NCBI GenBank assembly: GCA_914767715.1
Contig: OU612070.1
Coordinates: 18,898,025 to 18,962,024, forward strand
Direction of reading: 5' to 3'
Length of the DNA: 64,000 nucleotides
DNA from: Membranipora membranacea
Taxonomy: Eukaryota > Bryozoa > Gymnolaemata > Cheilostomatida > Membraniporidae
The stretch's first letter is position 1. Each line of letters begins with the position of its first letter. Under the pieces are notes generated by a model that searched no databases, had not been told where the DNA came from, and saw only the letters and a list, made by a program, of their open reading frames with translations. The position numbers and the translations under genes are program-made. Shown here piece by piece: positions 1 through 12,007 of the stretch.

Positions 1-44
1 CAAGAGAAGCGATTTTCCCGTGAACATTTATATACTTCATTAAT

Positions 45-3000
45 ATGATTATCGTTTCACTCATTGATCTGTGCCAGTTGTTTTGTATTTCAGACATTAT
101 TGATGATCAAGCCCCGGAATATGTGTCTTTCCATGTTGGTGGTGCTGAGGTTTGTAAGATACAAAAGCACCTACTTCTGACTTACACAGGACATACCATA
201 GCAGCGTAAGTTTAATTTGTAAATTTTGCTTAGCTTTTGAAGATGATAAATGATCACAAATCTATCTGCATGACATACTCGCACACTCTCTATGGGAGTT
301 TTTAAAATTTTGCTTCTATGCACTAACTTGGGAGGGTTATTAAAATGTTTGTCTGTGGTCATACGGGGACAAATTAGAATTTAGTTCCACCATGTACTCT
401 TACAGTCAAAATTCTATTATTTGTCCATTTATTTTGTGTATTTTATTCTACAGCTTTATCACCTCTAAAAATCAGAAGATTACGAAATCGGAAGGAAAGG
501 TTTCGATAAACCTAACTAAAAGTCATCATGTAATTGTTGTGGTCGGAGTAGACAAGGAGACCCTAAAAGAAATCTTAGTAAGTATTAGATTGTGTCACTC
601 ATGCTGAATCTGAAGGCTTAGCACGACATAAACAATCCTAGACAGCAACATGGCATTGATAATCCTGAACGCTGTACACAGCAAAAATTTTTAGAATTGA
701 AATTTGAGCATTGTTGTTGGAATTACGCACATCATTAGTGCGTGAAATCTGCAGTAGAAAAGAATTGTCTTTCCTTGTTCAATGAGTATGCAATCCCCAT
801 AAACATAATAAATATATCTACTTACATGCTATAATATCAATGTTACTTCAACTGTTTTTGTTTGTAGGGCTTTTACAGAACAGGTATACCTGTGCCTAGC
901 GATACAACCAGCCAAAAGCACCAAGAATTTAGTCTTGTATGTCAGTGTCTAGGAATTCCAATGCACGAATCGAACGGTAAGCCTTTCACTTCACTAGTAC
1001 CTGAAATCTTACCCTCATCGTATAATCAAAGGACTGGTTTGTATAGTGTTGGGCCTCATCTGGCTGCAAACGAGATCTTGCAACACTAATTGATATAGTG
1101 ATGCCAGACCTTAGTCTAATGTTTGTTGTGACTTCATGTAATCTATGATGGCTGCCAATTGATTTTCTTCACACTGAGCCTATATATAAAGAAACCTTTT
1201 AATTTTTACTTTTAAGACTTGTCATAAAAAGTACTTGGCCTTTGAACTGAGCTTATCGGTAAGGAATCGATTTGATCTGAGTCGATGAAAATGCTCACCA
1301 ATCATATTCAAACATTCTAAATTTTTCTCAAGCTTTGAGGTATTTTTACCACATTTCCCTCAAGTCTTGCATTATGACAGTAGATTTAGTTATGACTCCA
1401 CAAACATGACACGACGTTCTATCATCTCACTATCATAACATTTTGTGTTGTCATTGAATTTTAGCCGGAGTTCCTTATCGCAGTCCTAAAGCGAACTCAA
1501 ATACAGAAGCCATCGATGCACCACCATTACGCCAGCCTCAAGAGCAAAACAACGCAGAAATTCTTCAATATTTGGTGGGAGGTGCTCTTCTTATTATTAT
1601 AATAGCGATAGCTTTGATGTTGTAAGTTAACCGACTACACAAATTCAATCCTGCATTATATTTAATTGATTAATTTACTGGTTTAATTTTCTGCAAATCC
1701 CATAGAATTCAAAATTTGTAACAAGTATTAGTCTTATTTTGTGAGAAACATTAATTCACTTAACATGAGTACCATTAGAAGGAATTCCGTGTGGCGACCC
1801 GTAGACAATTTCATTAATTAGGGGCGGGAACACGCTAGGTACTCAGTCTATATTGACTCTAACGATCAGAGATACACATGACAATACTGTAGTCTCGTCA
1901 GTAGGGGTTAGTACAACATCTCTTTATCTCTCCAATTTAGTAGCTCTTCTAACAGTGGTGATTCAGCACAGTATACTACAGCTGATGAGCCTATTTGTAC
2001 GAAGTCAGACTCGCCTGCTGATGTGATCAAAAACAGACTACTACCTGATATACCTGAACAAGATCGCTCTTTCTGGTCAAGACTCCGCGCTAATGTGAGT
2101 GAGAACACCATCAATATTTCCATGTGTTGATATCAACTCAGCAATGATAGTGGCTCGGTAATTATTTTATCAAAGCTTGAAGTACGACCATTTCCGACAA
2201 ATTTATAATTTCTATAAGAGCAGAGAAGCTTAGTAGTTGGGATGATTTGAGAAGATTTTTTAATTTCTCTGATGGCTTCATCTCTTACCATAGGCTATTG
2301 CAAAGGTTGCAGTGCTTTTAAACTAAGACAAATGATACCAAATATACCAAAGATACCAAAATATTGAATGGTGAGTTATGTGCTAAATGAAGTGACATAC
2401 AGGCAAAATTTTCATCTCATCAATCAAGAAGACGCGCTTTATTTTACAGGTCAGAAGCTTATCCAGTCCGAGTGGACGTCCAGCATGCATGGTTGTGGCT
2501 TTGAATTCATCTCAACCTACAGATGGTCTGACAACGCTCAAATTTATAGCCCGTCATGTGCATTGCGCACTAACTGGGAATAACCATGTCCTGCATTTAG
2601 AAGGTAAGTACTAAATATCCTATCCGGGAGTCAATAGTAAACAACCACCCTGCTAGTCGGTTGTGTCAAGTTACCATTGATGTCTGTGAATATCAATGCA
2701 AAATTATATGGATTTCTCAAAAACATCGGAATAGTAATTATTTTTGCTGCCGCATATTTAATCTTTAAGAACTTTCTATTTTTTCAGTGTACATACTTTT
2801 ATGACAACATTGTACTCTCTCATGCATCAAAATATCCGCGGGACTGAGTTGATCTGCCGGAATAGTCAAATTGACAGGTTTATACAAAGAAGTTTGATTT
2901 TTGAAACTTTTTTATCAAAATGTAGGTATGATAAGACTTTCAGCAAAAAAATCAACATATAAGTGAAGTTTCAATTGACAAAATTTGAAATTCAAATTAG

Positions 3001-4285
3001 ATGGTCTTCCTGTGCCGAATGCTTTCAACGGTGGGTGGTCTTTTCTGGTTTCACTCTCTAGGATGGTTTATTTTCATGCTTCTATTGAAAGCTCTTTTAT
3101 ATTTTCAGGAAAAGGAAAGAGAGGATTGTCCTCTCGTTCTAGTGTTGATGAGGAGTTGAGCTCATATTTTGACAAAGGCAATAAAGTGGCTGTCATCAAT
3201 AATATAGACCATATGGATATAGAAGTTGCTTAGATATTTTACAGGTATGTCAAAGGTGATTTTTAGTGTGGAGCAATAACTTTCTCAAATTCGACCATAA
3301 ATAAATGTCCTATTTTGATGGTCGTGTGTGATGGCACTAACTATCCACAAGGTATAAGACCCAAGGGGAGCATGCTTGATCGATTGTTGCAGCTGAAGTT
3401 ACCTCAGATAACTAGGAGTAGGAGGTAGCTCAGTTGGTTAGAGCGCCGTCCCTTCAGCATGCAAATGTTGAAGGTCGTGGGTTCGAATCCCACTGAAGTC
3501 TACTGACTGCTGGGGTTTGGTTGGACCCCCAGGTGTGCTCCGACCTGCCTGCAAACTGAGAGCAAATGGGCGCAGATATTTCAGCCTAGCCCCTAAGGCA
3601 ACTAGTTTTTCGCCGCCCATGCTTCGGGATGTGGCGTGTGATATGTCATCTGATTTTGAACCTAATCAACCTTTTTAGTTCTAATATAAATATGCGTTAA
3701 TTTGCCATGTCTGTGCAAGATTTGGAGTTGGTTTTTTTGATCATATCTTTTCATAGAAATGACAACAATAGCAATATTCCCATAGTGCAACTTTAGTGTG
3801 TTATCCACATTAAGATCAGGCCAATAACATATGTTTTCTTTGGCCTGATCTCAGCGGGGATTCCAGAATATTACATTGTGGGATACTCAATGTTACGATA
3901 TATGAATTTGTCCTTTAGGATATCCAACGTTTGAATTTCTCAGGTCGTAATACAATCCTGGCTAAGAGGCAATAGTATAAAGTATCTTTTTTCTATTTAT
4001 TGTTGTATGAGTTTCTTAGGTATTTATTCATACATGTATTCCCACAGATTCTGTGATGATAATCCTGGTCCAGCATACCCCTCTACTATGATACTTCTAA
4101 CAGTGCAGCACTGTGAGCCAGAAAAAGTAGACGATCGCTGGATATCACAAAGGCTCCAATCTCAATGGTCGTCTGACCCTGACGACCTTGACCCACTACT
4201 AGCCAGGATGGCTGTGAGCATCGCCTCACTGAAGTCAGATTTAGATAGCGGGAGCGACATGCAGAGTATAGTCAATGAGTTATAA
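45..4285 (+). CDS. BTB/T1-like, transmembrane, LAP1/LULL1-type torsin-activator protein, copy A, interrupted by one stop codon
   Basis: Exons with phase-compatible GT..AG borders: 45 (or 94)-205, 454-577, 868-976, 1465-1621, 1941-2094, 2450-2603, 3109-3244, 4048-4285; 411 codons from the ATG at 45. Residues about 25-110 resemble a KCTD/Kv T1 BTB domain (FHVGGAEV near 29, LKEILGFYRTGIP ending near 103, then FSLVCQCLGIP). A hydrophobic segment (ALLIIIIAIALML, about 171-183) follows. The rest matches the luminal domain of TOR1AIP1/2: SVDEELSSYF..GNKVAVI, IFYRFCDDN and LDPLLARM, where R385 aligns with the arginine finger that activates torsin ATPases. Length is near LULL1 (about 470). Codon 328 is TAG (3231-3233), where human homologues have Leu just before IFY, so the reading frame is broken there. 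The ATG at 45 reads through the acceptor at 92-93, so an upstream first exon is also possible. The TOR1AIP match is confident, the BTB call moderate. Confidence 0.75.
3419..3650 (+). mobile_element. tRNA-derived SINE in LAP1-like intron 7
   Basis: A pol III box A (TAGCTCAGTTGG, 3426-3437) and box B (GGTTCGAATCC, 3480-3490) sit 54 bases apart, as in a tRNA, and are followed by a non-tRNA body (GTGTGCTCCGACC... and ATGCTTCGGGATGTGGCG). No acceptor stem closes, so it is not a working tRNA. Copy B retains only the body from about 3531 onward, because the head is lost in the 1130 bp deletion. The 3' edge is approximate. Confidence 0.7.
3814..3850. repeat. Perfect 11 bp inverted repeat in the last LAP1-like intron
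   Basis: GATCAGGCCAA at 3814-3824 is exactly inverted at 3840-3850 around a 15-base loop. The same hairpin is present in copy B near 49784-49820. It lies in the intron about 200 bases before the final exon. No function is visible. Confidence 0.6.
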
Positions 4286-5810
4286 TTACCTATTGACCTA
4301 GATTGATATAGTGGTCCAAACACCATTCTATAATAGTCATGAATTATGATAATGATCTCAATTTGTTTCATACAAAAGGCGGTCTAATGGTTAATATCAA
4401 TCTCCACATATGCTCAAAGTACAGCTCAAGCTTATATTTTTGAATAGATGTTTGTGATTTGGTATTATTGAGAAAAAAAACGCAAAACCATGTACATGTT
4501 AGCTGTTACCTTGATGGTACAAAGTATCATAATTGATGCCATGCATTATCAATAACATGACTGAGTTTTGTCAGTTGTGACCAGGGATCATTAGCCTTGT
4601 TGAGTCAATATATACTGTCAATGTCTATAAAATTTATATACCCACCAATGATCCCCAATGATCAATCAAACTTGTTTGTAAGGTTGTTTTCTACTCTGTG
4701 ATGAAAGGCTCCCAGCCCATTTTTGCCATTTTGACCTTTTTTAATGATAGAAACAAATTAATTTAGATTTTCTATGGGCTATGCATAAAATAAAAGTTGT
4801 ATTGAAGACAAAGCAGAAAGGTTTCTGGATTTTATCACTCAATAAGCAGTTGGTAACGATGTGCCATCAGAACCCTAGCAAGTAGCAATAGGGCGACACT
4901 CTGAGCTTGTACACAGTGTTGTGAATAACTGTAAGGAGTGGACTCTCCAGCAAGGTGATGAAGCTATGGCGATATCTGATTTTTTGTTTTTATAATACCT
5001 TTTGTTGCTAAAAAGCTATTCAGAGCGAGAAACTCCTCCCATGGGTCAGAATACTTCTTGCAATCTTTTGGGATAGCAATAGTTTCTGTTATGATTTCAG
5101 CTTTAAGTTTGTGCAGAAGTCTGATGACAACCCCTGCAAAAATATGGGTTGACATTGAACTGTTTTTAAAACGTTGGCTGGATAAGGGTTGACAGTTGAG
5201 TTTGGTAGAGTTTTCAAGCCGATTACAATGGTGATAATGTAACTGACATAATGTTGCACAATATGTAACTAGTTGCCTAAAATGCTTTCAGCAAATGGAT
5301 ATATGTGAAAAATATTGTGATATGTTTTCAAAACATACCAAATCTGAAAGAGCATGTCAGAATTGGCTTCGTGGGTCTTCTATCATATATTAACAACAAA
5401 CCCATTATCAGCCATAGAGAATTAATACAATTTAAAATATAATTTGTATATATTGTATTTGTAGTAGCCATCACTGAAGCAAAACTACTCTTTCAATTGG
5501 TTGACGTGTCTGATATTCGAATAGATCTGATTCCTATTGTTACCTTGTCACCTTATGGACTCTATTGATACATGAAAAAATGTATAAGCAATGATGATGC
5601 TACTCAGAAGTTTTCCTTTACGTCCTCTAATCGTATTGAACTGCCAAAACTGTTAAGTAAAATAAAAATGAAACTTAAAGATGATTTAAATATCCCTAAT
5701 ATTTAATCGATGACACACTCAGACCGTAGAAACTCCTGTTTGCAAAAGTAAGGTCATACATGGTGACCTTAAAAATAAGATCTACAATTCCGTTATTGTG
5801 GCTTTATAGT
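4286..5810. other. Non-coding 3' flank of the LAP1-like gene
   Basis: I find no gene in this 1.5 kb between the LAP1-like stop codon and the 5.16 kb transposon. An AATAAA at 4789-4794, kept in copy B, is a candidate polyadenylation signal about 500 bases after the stop. The short open frames here have no recognisable similarity. Confidence 0.5.
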
Positions 5811-8800
5811 CAACGGACAGATCATCTTTTATTTGACGGTTCGTGATACCGGAAGGAACAAAGCAACACCAGACATCAAATCGAAGGGAATTTTCTCCTG
5901 AGTAAGAATATTAAGGTAGTAAAGAAAAAAATTTGGGGGGCGACCATTTTTTTAAGCAAAACAAATTTTTTGGGGACTTTTTTGGGCCTGTTTCTTCCTT
6001 GGATGATAAATATATACTTCCAATGCCTCAGAAATATGCATTTAGATGATATTTATCCATGGTTAAAAAAGAAATTTTGTATCTCTAAAGAAATCACCAA
6101 AAAAAACCTTAAACAAATTTAATTTCTGCAAAGTGGTAGTTGTCTCCCCCGTTTTGGATCTTTTTCATTTTTTGTTGTTTAACAAGGTTTAACTTCAACA
6201 AAATATTACAAAGACGGGTCATGAGCAATCTGCCATATCCCAGAAGAGGTACAGCAGTCATAGTCACTCCAATCTGAATATACAGCCTTGTTTTAAGCTG
6301 GAAAGTCGAAGCAGACGTCGCACCCACAACGACAAGATTGCGGCAAAAGTTTCCTCTCATATATGGCAGCTGCAAGCTTACAATCTGCATTGTGGTGACC
6401 GGTAGTTGGTCGCTGTCAATTCCTCTAGATCTTTAAGAGCTGGGGGTAGTGCGGTGTATAAAATCTTGCAGGCAGCCCCGGTTATCTCCCGCCAATGATC
6501 ATTGATTACAGATGGTTCAAATTTTTTATTCTGGCTGGGCAATCTCCCATTTGCTTGCCTCATAGTCAGAGAGACAGACAGAGAATGAAAGTATCTTCTG
6601 TGTTCATACTTCCCTGAGAATAGTTGGTGGCTGGCAGATAAAATGACAGGGTATTATGATTTTTAGGTGCATGAGACTTGCACCACCGTTTCATGCAGTG
6701 CAGCTCCCTACAGGATGAAAATTTACGTTGGATCTTGATTTTGGGTTTTTTCATATATTGAAACCTGGTACATTATTTGATTATTATAAGATTTCGGTGA
6801 GGTTGTCAAAGAAAGCTTATATCAAGAAATTTTATAAAGATTATCACCTATATCTTGACCCCAAAATTCAGCAATAATTGGTCAGGACGCTAAATTAACT
6901 CTCGAAGCACTACAGCATCAGCACAAACTGGGTAGCTGCTGAGTTGTTTAATTGTCCGTCTCCAATGATACCAAGGCATTGAGCAGTTCTTAGCCTGACT
7001 TTGACTTGCAGTCGCCCCTGTGTATTTGTCTCAATGACAACTCATGATTAGCCAATATGTTAAGCCGATGTGTTATGAAGAAACTTGTGTGAAATGTGAC
7101 AAACCACCTGGCACAAGTTTTATCCCTCCTTGTTATCCCTCCCCCACACGAGCATTTCATATAAAGGGCAACTCAAGCACCGAAATCTACAGCATTGCAT
7201 AGCATCTCGTCTGCCATGTTATTAGATGATTGAAGACTTCTTTGCTTTGCATTTGTTCATTGCTTCTGCCAGAAAAGCTTGTCTTGCCATACTTTTAGCA
7301 ATTAACATGAGCTCCACCAAGACCGTCCGTCCTTGGGAGATGAAGCAGCTTTTCACGCGGGCAGAGCGTCTTGTTTGGCATCGCCAATGAGTGCAGCTAT
7401 GACATGGTTAGCTTGTTCGGGACCTATTTCAAAGCTGCATCAGCAGATAAGTCCCAACTCTTTGCGACTCAACTTTTGAATTCAATGATGGCACACTGCA
7501 GTTAAGGGAATATAGATCAACCAATAAGGCACTTTCATTGCTATCTCACAAAGTTTTGACAGCCATGAGTGAATGGAACTCAGAGTTTTGATACCCTCCA
7601 CCGACATGTCCTGCTCTCAGGATTATCCCATGTGTGTTTAAACCATGTTCAATTGAGCACTTCAGGTCTGCCTTGCATATTACAGAAAGATTTAGATGAT
7701 CATTAAGAATATGTTCTGAGGCAGGTACTATAAACGATTGGGTTCCTCAGTTATTTAAAAGTTCTAGGTCCGACTTTATCTCAATTTATCTTAAATTCGA
7801 ATTTACACTGCCCCTTTTATCTGTAACAGAATGATGGGATAAAATCGGAATAAAATTTATACTGTTTTCAAAAATTGCCAAAAACCAAGTGTATCAATGC
7901 TAATGCTAATGCCTTTGGAATGTGTGAAACTGTGATGGTTTTTGGATAATATGGAACTTATTGAGATGTCAGGCAACGCAGATACAGCCAGCACAAGTTG
8001 TTATAACTATTTAAAAATCAGAAAGATTAACTTCACCCCAAACCCTTTTAAAAAATCAAACATTATAAATTGAAACTTTAATCTGCTCACAGAGCACGTT
8101 TAACTCATTTAATCTAACTTCATCAGCAAACCGACACCCGTGTGCCTCCTATCAAATGTCGGCCCTGTGGAACAAACTGTCCAACAACCTGGAATACAAA
8201 AAGACTCCGGCCACCTTTGGCACTCAGGTGCTACTGACTTTTTTTAAAACGGATTTTTGCCACATCTTGTATGGTGTATGGACTGGTACCTCAAAAAACT
8301 AAAACCTTAACACGCTGATTGCGCATGTTGGCCTCATCTCTGCCGCACCCGATTACATTCTAATTTCAAAATTCTAAATTCATTGTTGCAGTTGAAAACA
8401 AACATACCAAATCTTTGAGGCATGTGTTAGAATATGTTCACCTACAGCATAGGTGGGCAACATTTTTTTGAAAAAAGCCACATTTTACACAGACTCAGCT
8501 CAAAAGGCCTCAACAAATATTTCAAACATAAATTTGGAATGTGAGGTATATTTTGGCTCTGCATATTTTGTACAAACTAAATCAGAATAAAATGTGTTAA
8601 TAAAAACTGCAGTATGTTGCGAAAAAAATTGACTCGCATGAGCTCAAACAAAATACTAATATTTATCTATTCTCCTGAAGTTTTGTGACATTAAGCTACA
8701 ATTATAATCCTTCATGTGTTTGAGCAAAGGACAAGGGGAAAATTTCAATTAGGCTTGCCGAATGAAGGAACTCCGTAACATTTCAGATAAAATTCCGGAG

Positions 8801-10965
8801 CACTTGTAACATGTTACAAAGCTGACTGCATAAGCTAAAACTAAATAATTAAATATTTATCTAATCGTCTGAAGTTTTGTGACATTAAGTTAAATTTACA
8901 ATTAATCTTAGTTACAAGTGGTTGAGCAAAGGGCAAGGGGAAATTTTTCATATATGCCTGTCTAACATTCTTGAGCACTTATAAGACGACTACATCCAAA
9001 AGTTACGAAAGGACATTTTTGTTTTCACTGTTTTGGGTTTAGTTTTTGCAAATTGAAGCTCTTATTAAATGTAGTCTACACTAGTACTGTTATGATGTTT
9101 TGTAAAGTATGGCTTGGGAATTCCCTTGATACGTTAACATGTATGTAGCCTAACTACATACATGATGCAGAATGGCAAATATTATGAAACTCAAGCTAAG
9201 GATTGTGCTTACAGAGGGGTATGCATTAGTCTCGTCACCCACTTTTTTCTTCTTTTTTTTCAAAAGTGGCGTTATGACAAAGTCTGCTATGCATGCTTTG
9301 ACATCCACATCAGGAAAACAAATGAATGAGTAATCCTTTTTTAGACAAAAGGCCGCAATAAGGCCGCAAAAGATTACTCATTAGGCCGCACCGGCAAAAA
9401 GGCCGCAGGTTGCCCACAGCTGACCTACAGGATAGGGGTGTTGTTGGTTCGCTGGAGCAACCTGATATTAAATCGCTTGCTTTTTGAATGTCTGGCTCTA
9501 GTGAGACCTTACTGCCATGTAAAAACTGGTTTAGGAATATGTTACTTGACTTATAAGATACCATCTGATCGCTGTAGTGCTAGGCAGTCTGGTGTGAGAC
9601 TCTTTTCATTATGTATTACTGACAGCTGTTGTTGTATTGTGCCTCAATAGCTAGATGATCCTGATCAGACTGTGCTTGTAAATGAAGATCGCATGTCGAT
9701 CTGGTTTCTCTGTTGAACCTCAGTCATACTCATAGACGCTTGAAAAAATTGTCGACTCACTTTCATTTTGTTGACAACGAAGGATATACACTTGGCCTCT
9801 CAAAGAGTTAAGGCTCACCACCAAAGACGCATCTCTTGCAGTTCATTCGTTTCATACCCTATGTAAGAGATTGCCATGTCAGCAAACCTGGAGACGGTTT
9901 GCTTGCTTGTGTAGTATTTGTAGCATTTCTTAATGTAGCTCAGTGGCCTTTTGGGACAGTGCTCTATCAAGTTGTTACTAAACTGTTGGCCTGGGGGATC
10001 CTTGCGCATTTTAACAAGATAATTCAATAAATACGACACCAGAATAATCTGGTCATGTCTCAGCGGTGCTACTCCAAAGACTAGTCTTTTGGGATTTTGA
10101 TGTAGGACTGCCTTGTCCGATCACAAATGTTGTTTTACCTTTTGAAGCTCTTATAATGACAGTAGGTTACTATACTTCCTTATACACGATTTTTTAAAAT
10201 TAGAAACAAGGTGACATCAGACAATAATCTTTATCTTCAAAAAATCGTTCCAATAATCATCATTCATTGAATAGTGAAGGAAATTAATAATAACATATTT
10301 AAAGTTTAGCAGAGACAAAATTATACTCAACAATGTTAAGAAGGGTGGCAGCAAGTAATTTATTCTAAATCTACATTTGGAAAATTAATTATATTCAAAG
10401 ATCGGCAAGTGAAAATGCATTTGTAATTCGCTGTCGGGACAACTCCGAATGAATTCTTCATATTTGAAATGACCATAGCTTAAAAAATATCTAAGTTTTA
10501 GTTTTGAGACTTTCAGGAAGTGAAGCAAACATGTGAATCTAGCCTCTGTATTTTTTTTGAGTGAATCTGAAAAGCGAAAAAAAAGTCCTCGTCTACAGTA
10601 TAACCAAATCATACTAATTTTTTGATGCCCTCGAAATATCCGGCAGCATAAAAATCCAAGAAAGTTTTTTCAACTATTTTTATGTCACCCACTATGTTTT
10701 AATCTAAAATAACTGTGTAAATCAAATTTAGTGTGATAGGAACACTCTCTGTGATGTGTAATGCAAATAGGTATATTTTTGACAAATTTGAAGTTTTCCT
10801 CTCTTTAACCCTCCGATTCAGATGCACCCTCCAATTTAAATTTTTTACTACCAAAATATTCTTATTCCCTAGAGTCTTAGCTTCGATTTGATATATAGTG
10901 GTGCTTTGTTCCTTCCGATATCACGAAACGCCTTAACGGAGCCACTTTTTTGGGTTCTGTCCGTG
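5811..10965. mobile_element. Unclassified 5.16 kb DNA element with about 130 bp imperfect terminal inverted repeats, copy A
   Basis: The left end (CAACGGACAGATC...) and the inverted right end (CACGGACAGAACCC...) share a long imperfect repeat. It includes CGTGATAYCGGAAGGAACAA (left near 5842, inverted on the right near 10925), then ATCAAATCGAAG, AAGAATATT and GGTAGTAAA. ATAGT directly flanks both sides (5806-5810 and 10966-10970), a possible 5 bp target duplication. No transposase-length frame remains; minus-strand frames of 60-93 codons at 6109-6754 match nothing I know. A truncated inverted copy lies at 43709-46470 and an orthologous copy at 51788-56949. A 975 bp hAT-like element is nested inside. 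Confidence 0.75.
8448..9422. mobile_element. Nested hAT-like non-autonomous element, copy A
   Basis: The left end CATAGGTGGGCAAC and the inverted right end CAGCTGTGGGCAACC are related terminal inverted repeats. The 8 bp sequence ACCTACAG is repeated exactly on both sides (8440-8447 and 9423-9430). An 8 bp target duplication with a CA..GTGGGCAAC end is typical of hAT transposons. Length is 975 bp with no coding capacity. GGCCGCA is repeated near the right end. Confidence 0.85.
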
Positions 10966-11423
10966 ATAGTTATAAACAGGTGATTCATGGGTTTATTGCA
11001 ACCATTTTTGCATGTAGCTTGTCTATAGATTAAAAAAGTTCTACAACGACTTGAACATCAACAGATTTTAGCGTGGTCTTTCCGATTTTGCGGATTTTGA
11101 AAAAATCAGTATCATTTATTGATGGTTTCCTTACCGTTTGCTGCCAACGGTTTTTTGGCAATTAACCACTTATTGTGAAAAATTTTTATTGAACAACATC
11201 ACCTCTGCGATCGGATCGAAACAACTCTGTCAGAAACAACTGTTGTGAATTTTGCTGTTATAAGAAGTTGGCTCCTCTTTATTACTGGAGAAACAACTCA
11301 GTAATCAGGGAGAATGGAAGCAGGGAGTTTGGGATATAAACTCCGGCCCCAAACTCCCTGATGGAAGTAATGTAATGTAATGCAAATACAGGGAGTTATC
11401 TGACCACAAAATAAGTACAAAGC
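10966..11423. other. Non-coding sequence upstream of POLE2, with a 13 bp perfect hairpin
   Basis: No gene is visible. CAGGGAGTTTGGG at 11321-11333 is perfectly inverted at 11348-11360 around a 14-base loop, and GGGAGTT recurs near 11390. The block is retained in copy B around 57303-57342. An octamer-like ATGCAAAT lies at 11380-11387. Confidence 0.5.
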
Positions 11424-11431
11424 GCGGGAAA
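11424..11431 (-). promoter_or_regulatory. Candidate E2F site upstream of POLE2, copy A
   Basis: GCGGGAAA here reads TTTCCCGC on the minus strand, the standard E2F/DP half-consensus. It is preceded by GC, giving a longer GCGCGGGAAA match. Replication genes including POLE2 are known E2F targets in animals. It lies about 580 bases before the ATG and is preserved in copy B at 57408-57415. Binding is inferred from the motif alone. Confidence 0.45.
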
Positions 11432-11463
11432 TAATTTAGTCCTAGAACAAAGACAGAATGTTC

Positions 11464-11836
11464 ATGAGCAAACATTCTGCGCATGCTCAGCTCTGGGCAT
11501 GAGCTGATCTCTGCAAAATTGAGCCTCGGAATTCCGAAGCCATCTGATTGGCTACCTGCTCTGGTGGCACACTCCCAAATGCGTGCGGAATTGTTAGAAA
11601 GAGTTATCTTCTACTGTCACTATTAGCTAAATTTGATTAGTAGTTTATGCAGGGTACATCCCATTTCCCCTTTCCAAAGTTGCAATCAGAACCCAAACTA
11701 AACTCATTGTTCTTGCACATGCGCAAATTCAAGTCACGCATGATGCATACTTAGCCTTACGACACCTGCTTTGTGGTAATGATAACCTAGTTTATCAGTG
11801 ATCTACATGCCCAGTCAGATCACGAGAGTCAGTATG
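11464..11836. promoter_or_regulatory. Promoter-like 373 bp segment present only in copy A
   Basis: The segment is bounded by exact 11 bp direct repeats (ATGAGCAAACA at 11464-11474 and 11837-11847), of which copy B has only one variant at 57448-57458. Inside are a full NF-Y type CCAAT box (CTGATTGGCT, 11544-11553) and two NRF-1-like sites (TGCGCATGC at 11478; TGCACATGCGCA at 11714). Such motifs are common in promoters of replication genes. It ends about 160 bases before the POLE2 ATG. It may be lost from copy B by recombination between the short repeats, or may have been inserted in copy A. Confidence 0.5.
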
Positions 11837-12007
11837 ATGAGCAAACAAATTACAAGTCAGGGTTTGGGTGCTGCTTCAATCTGGGTAATCAACAAAGATC
11901 ACATTTTTATTGCTGTTTCAAAGAAATTAGTTTCATCAGGGAAAGAACAAGATGAGTCTGCTTGAGACTTAGTGAAGAGAACTGCCAATTCATGGAGGAT
12001 TGTTGAG

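Noticed and set aside
3419-3500. Functional tRNA gene
   Set aside because: Box A and box B are good, but no seven-base acceptor stem forms and a repeat body follows, so it is called a SINE.
6109-6754. Genes inside the 5.16 kb element
   Set aside because: The 61-93 codon minus-strand frames recur in the other copies of the element only because the DNA is repeated, and they match no transposase I know.
11464-11847. A SINE or MITE insertion in copy A as the sole explanation
   Set aside because: The 11 bp direct repeats would fit a target duplication, but there is no A-tail, no pol III box pair and no terminal inverted repeat, while promoter motifs are present. Left open, with deletion in copy B preferred.
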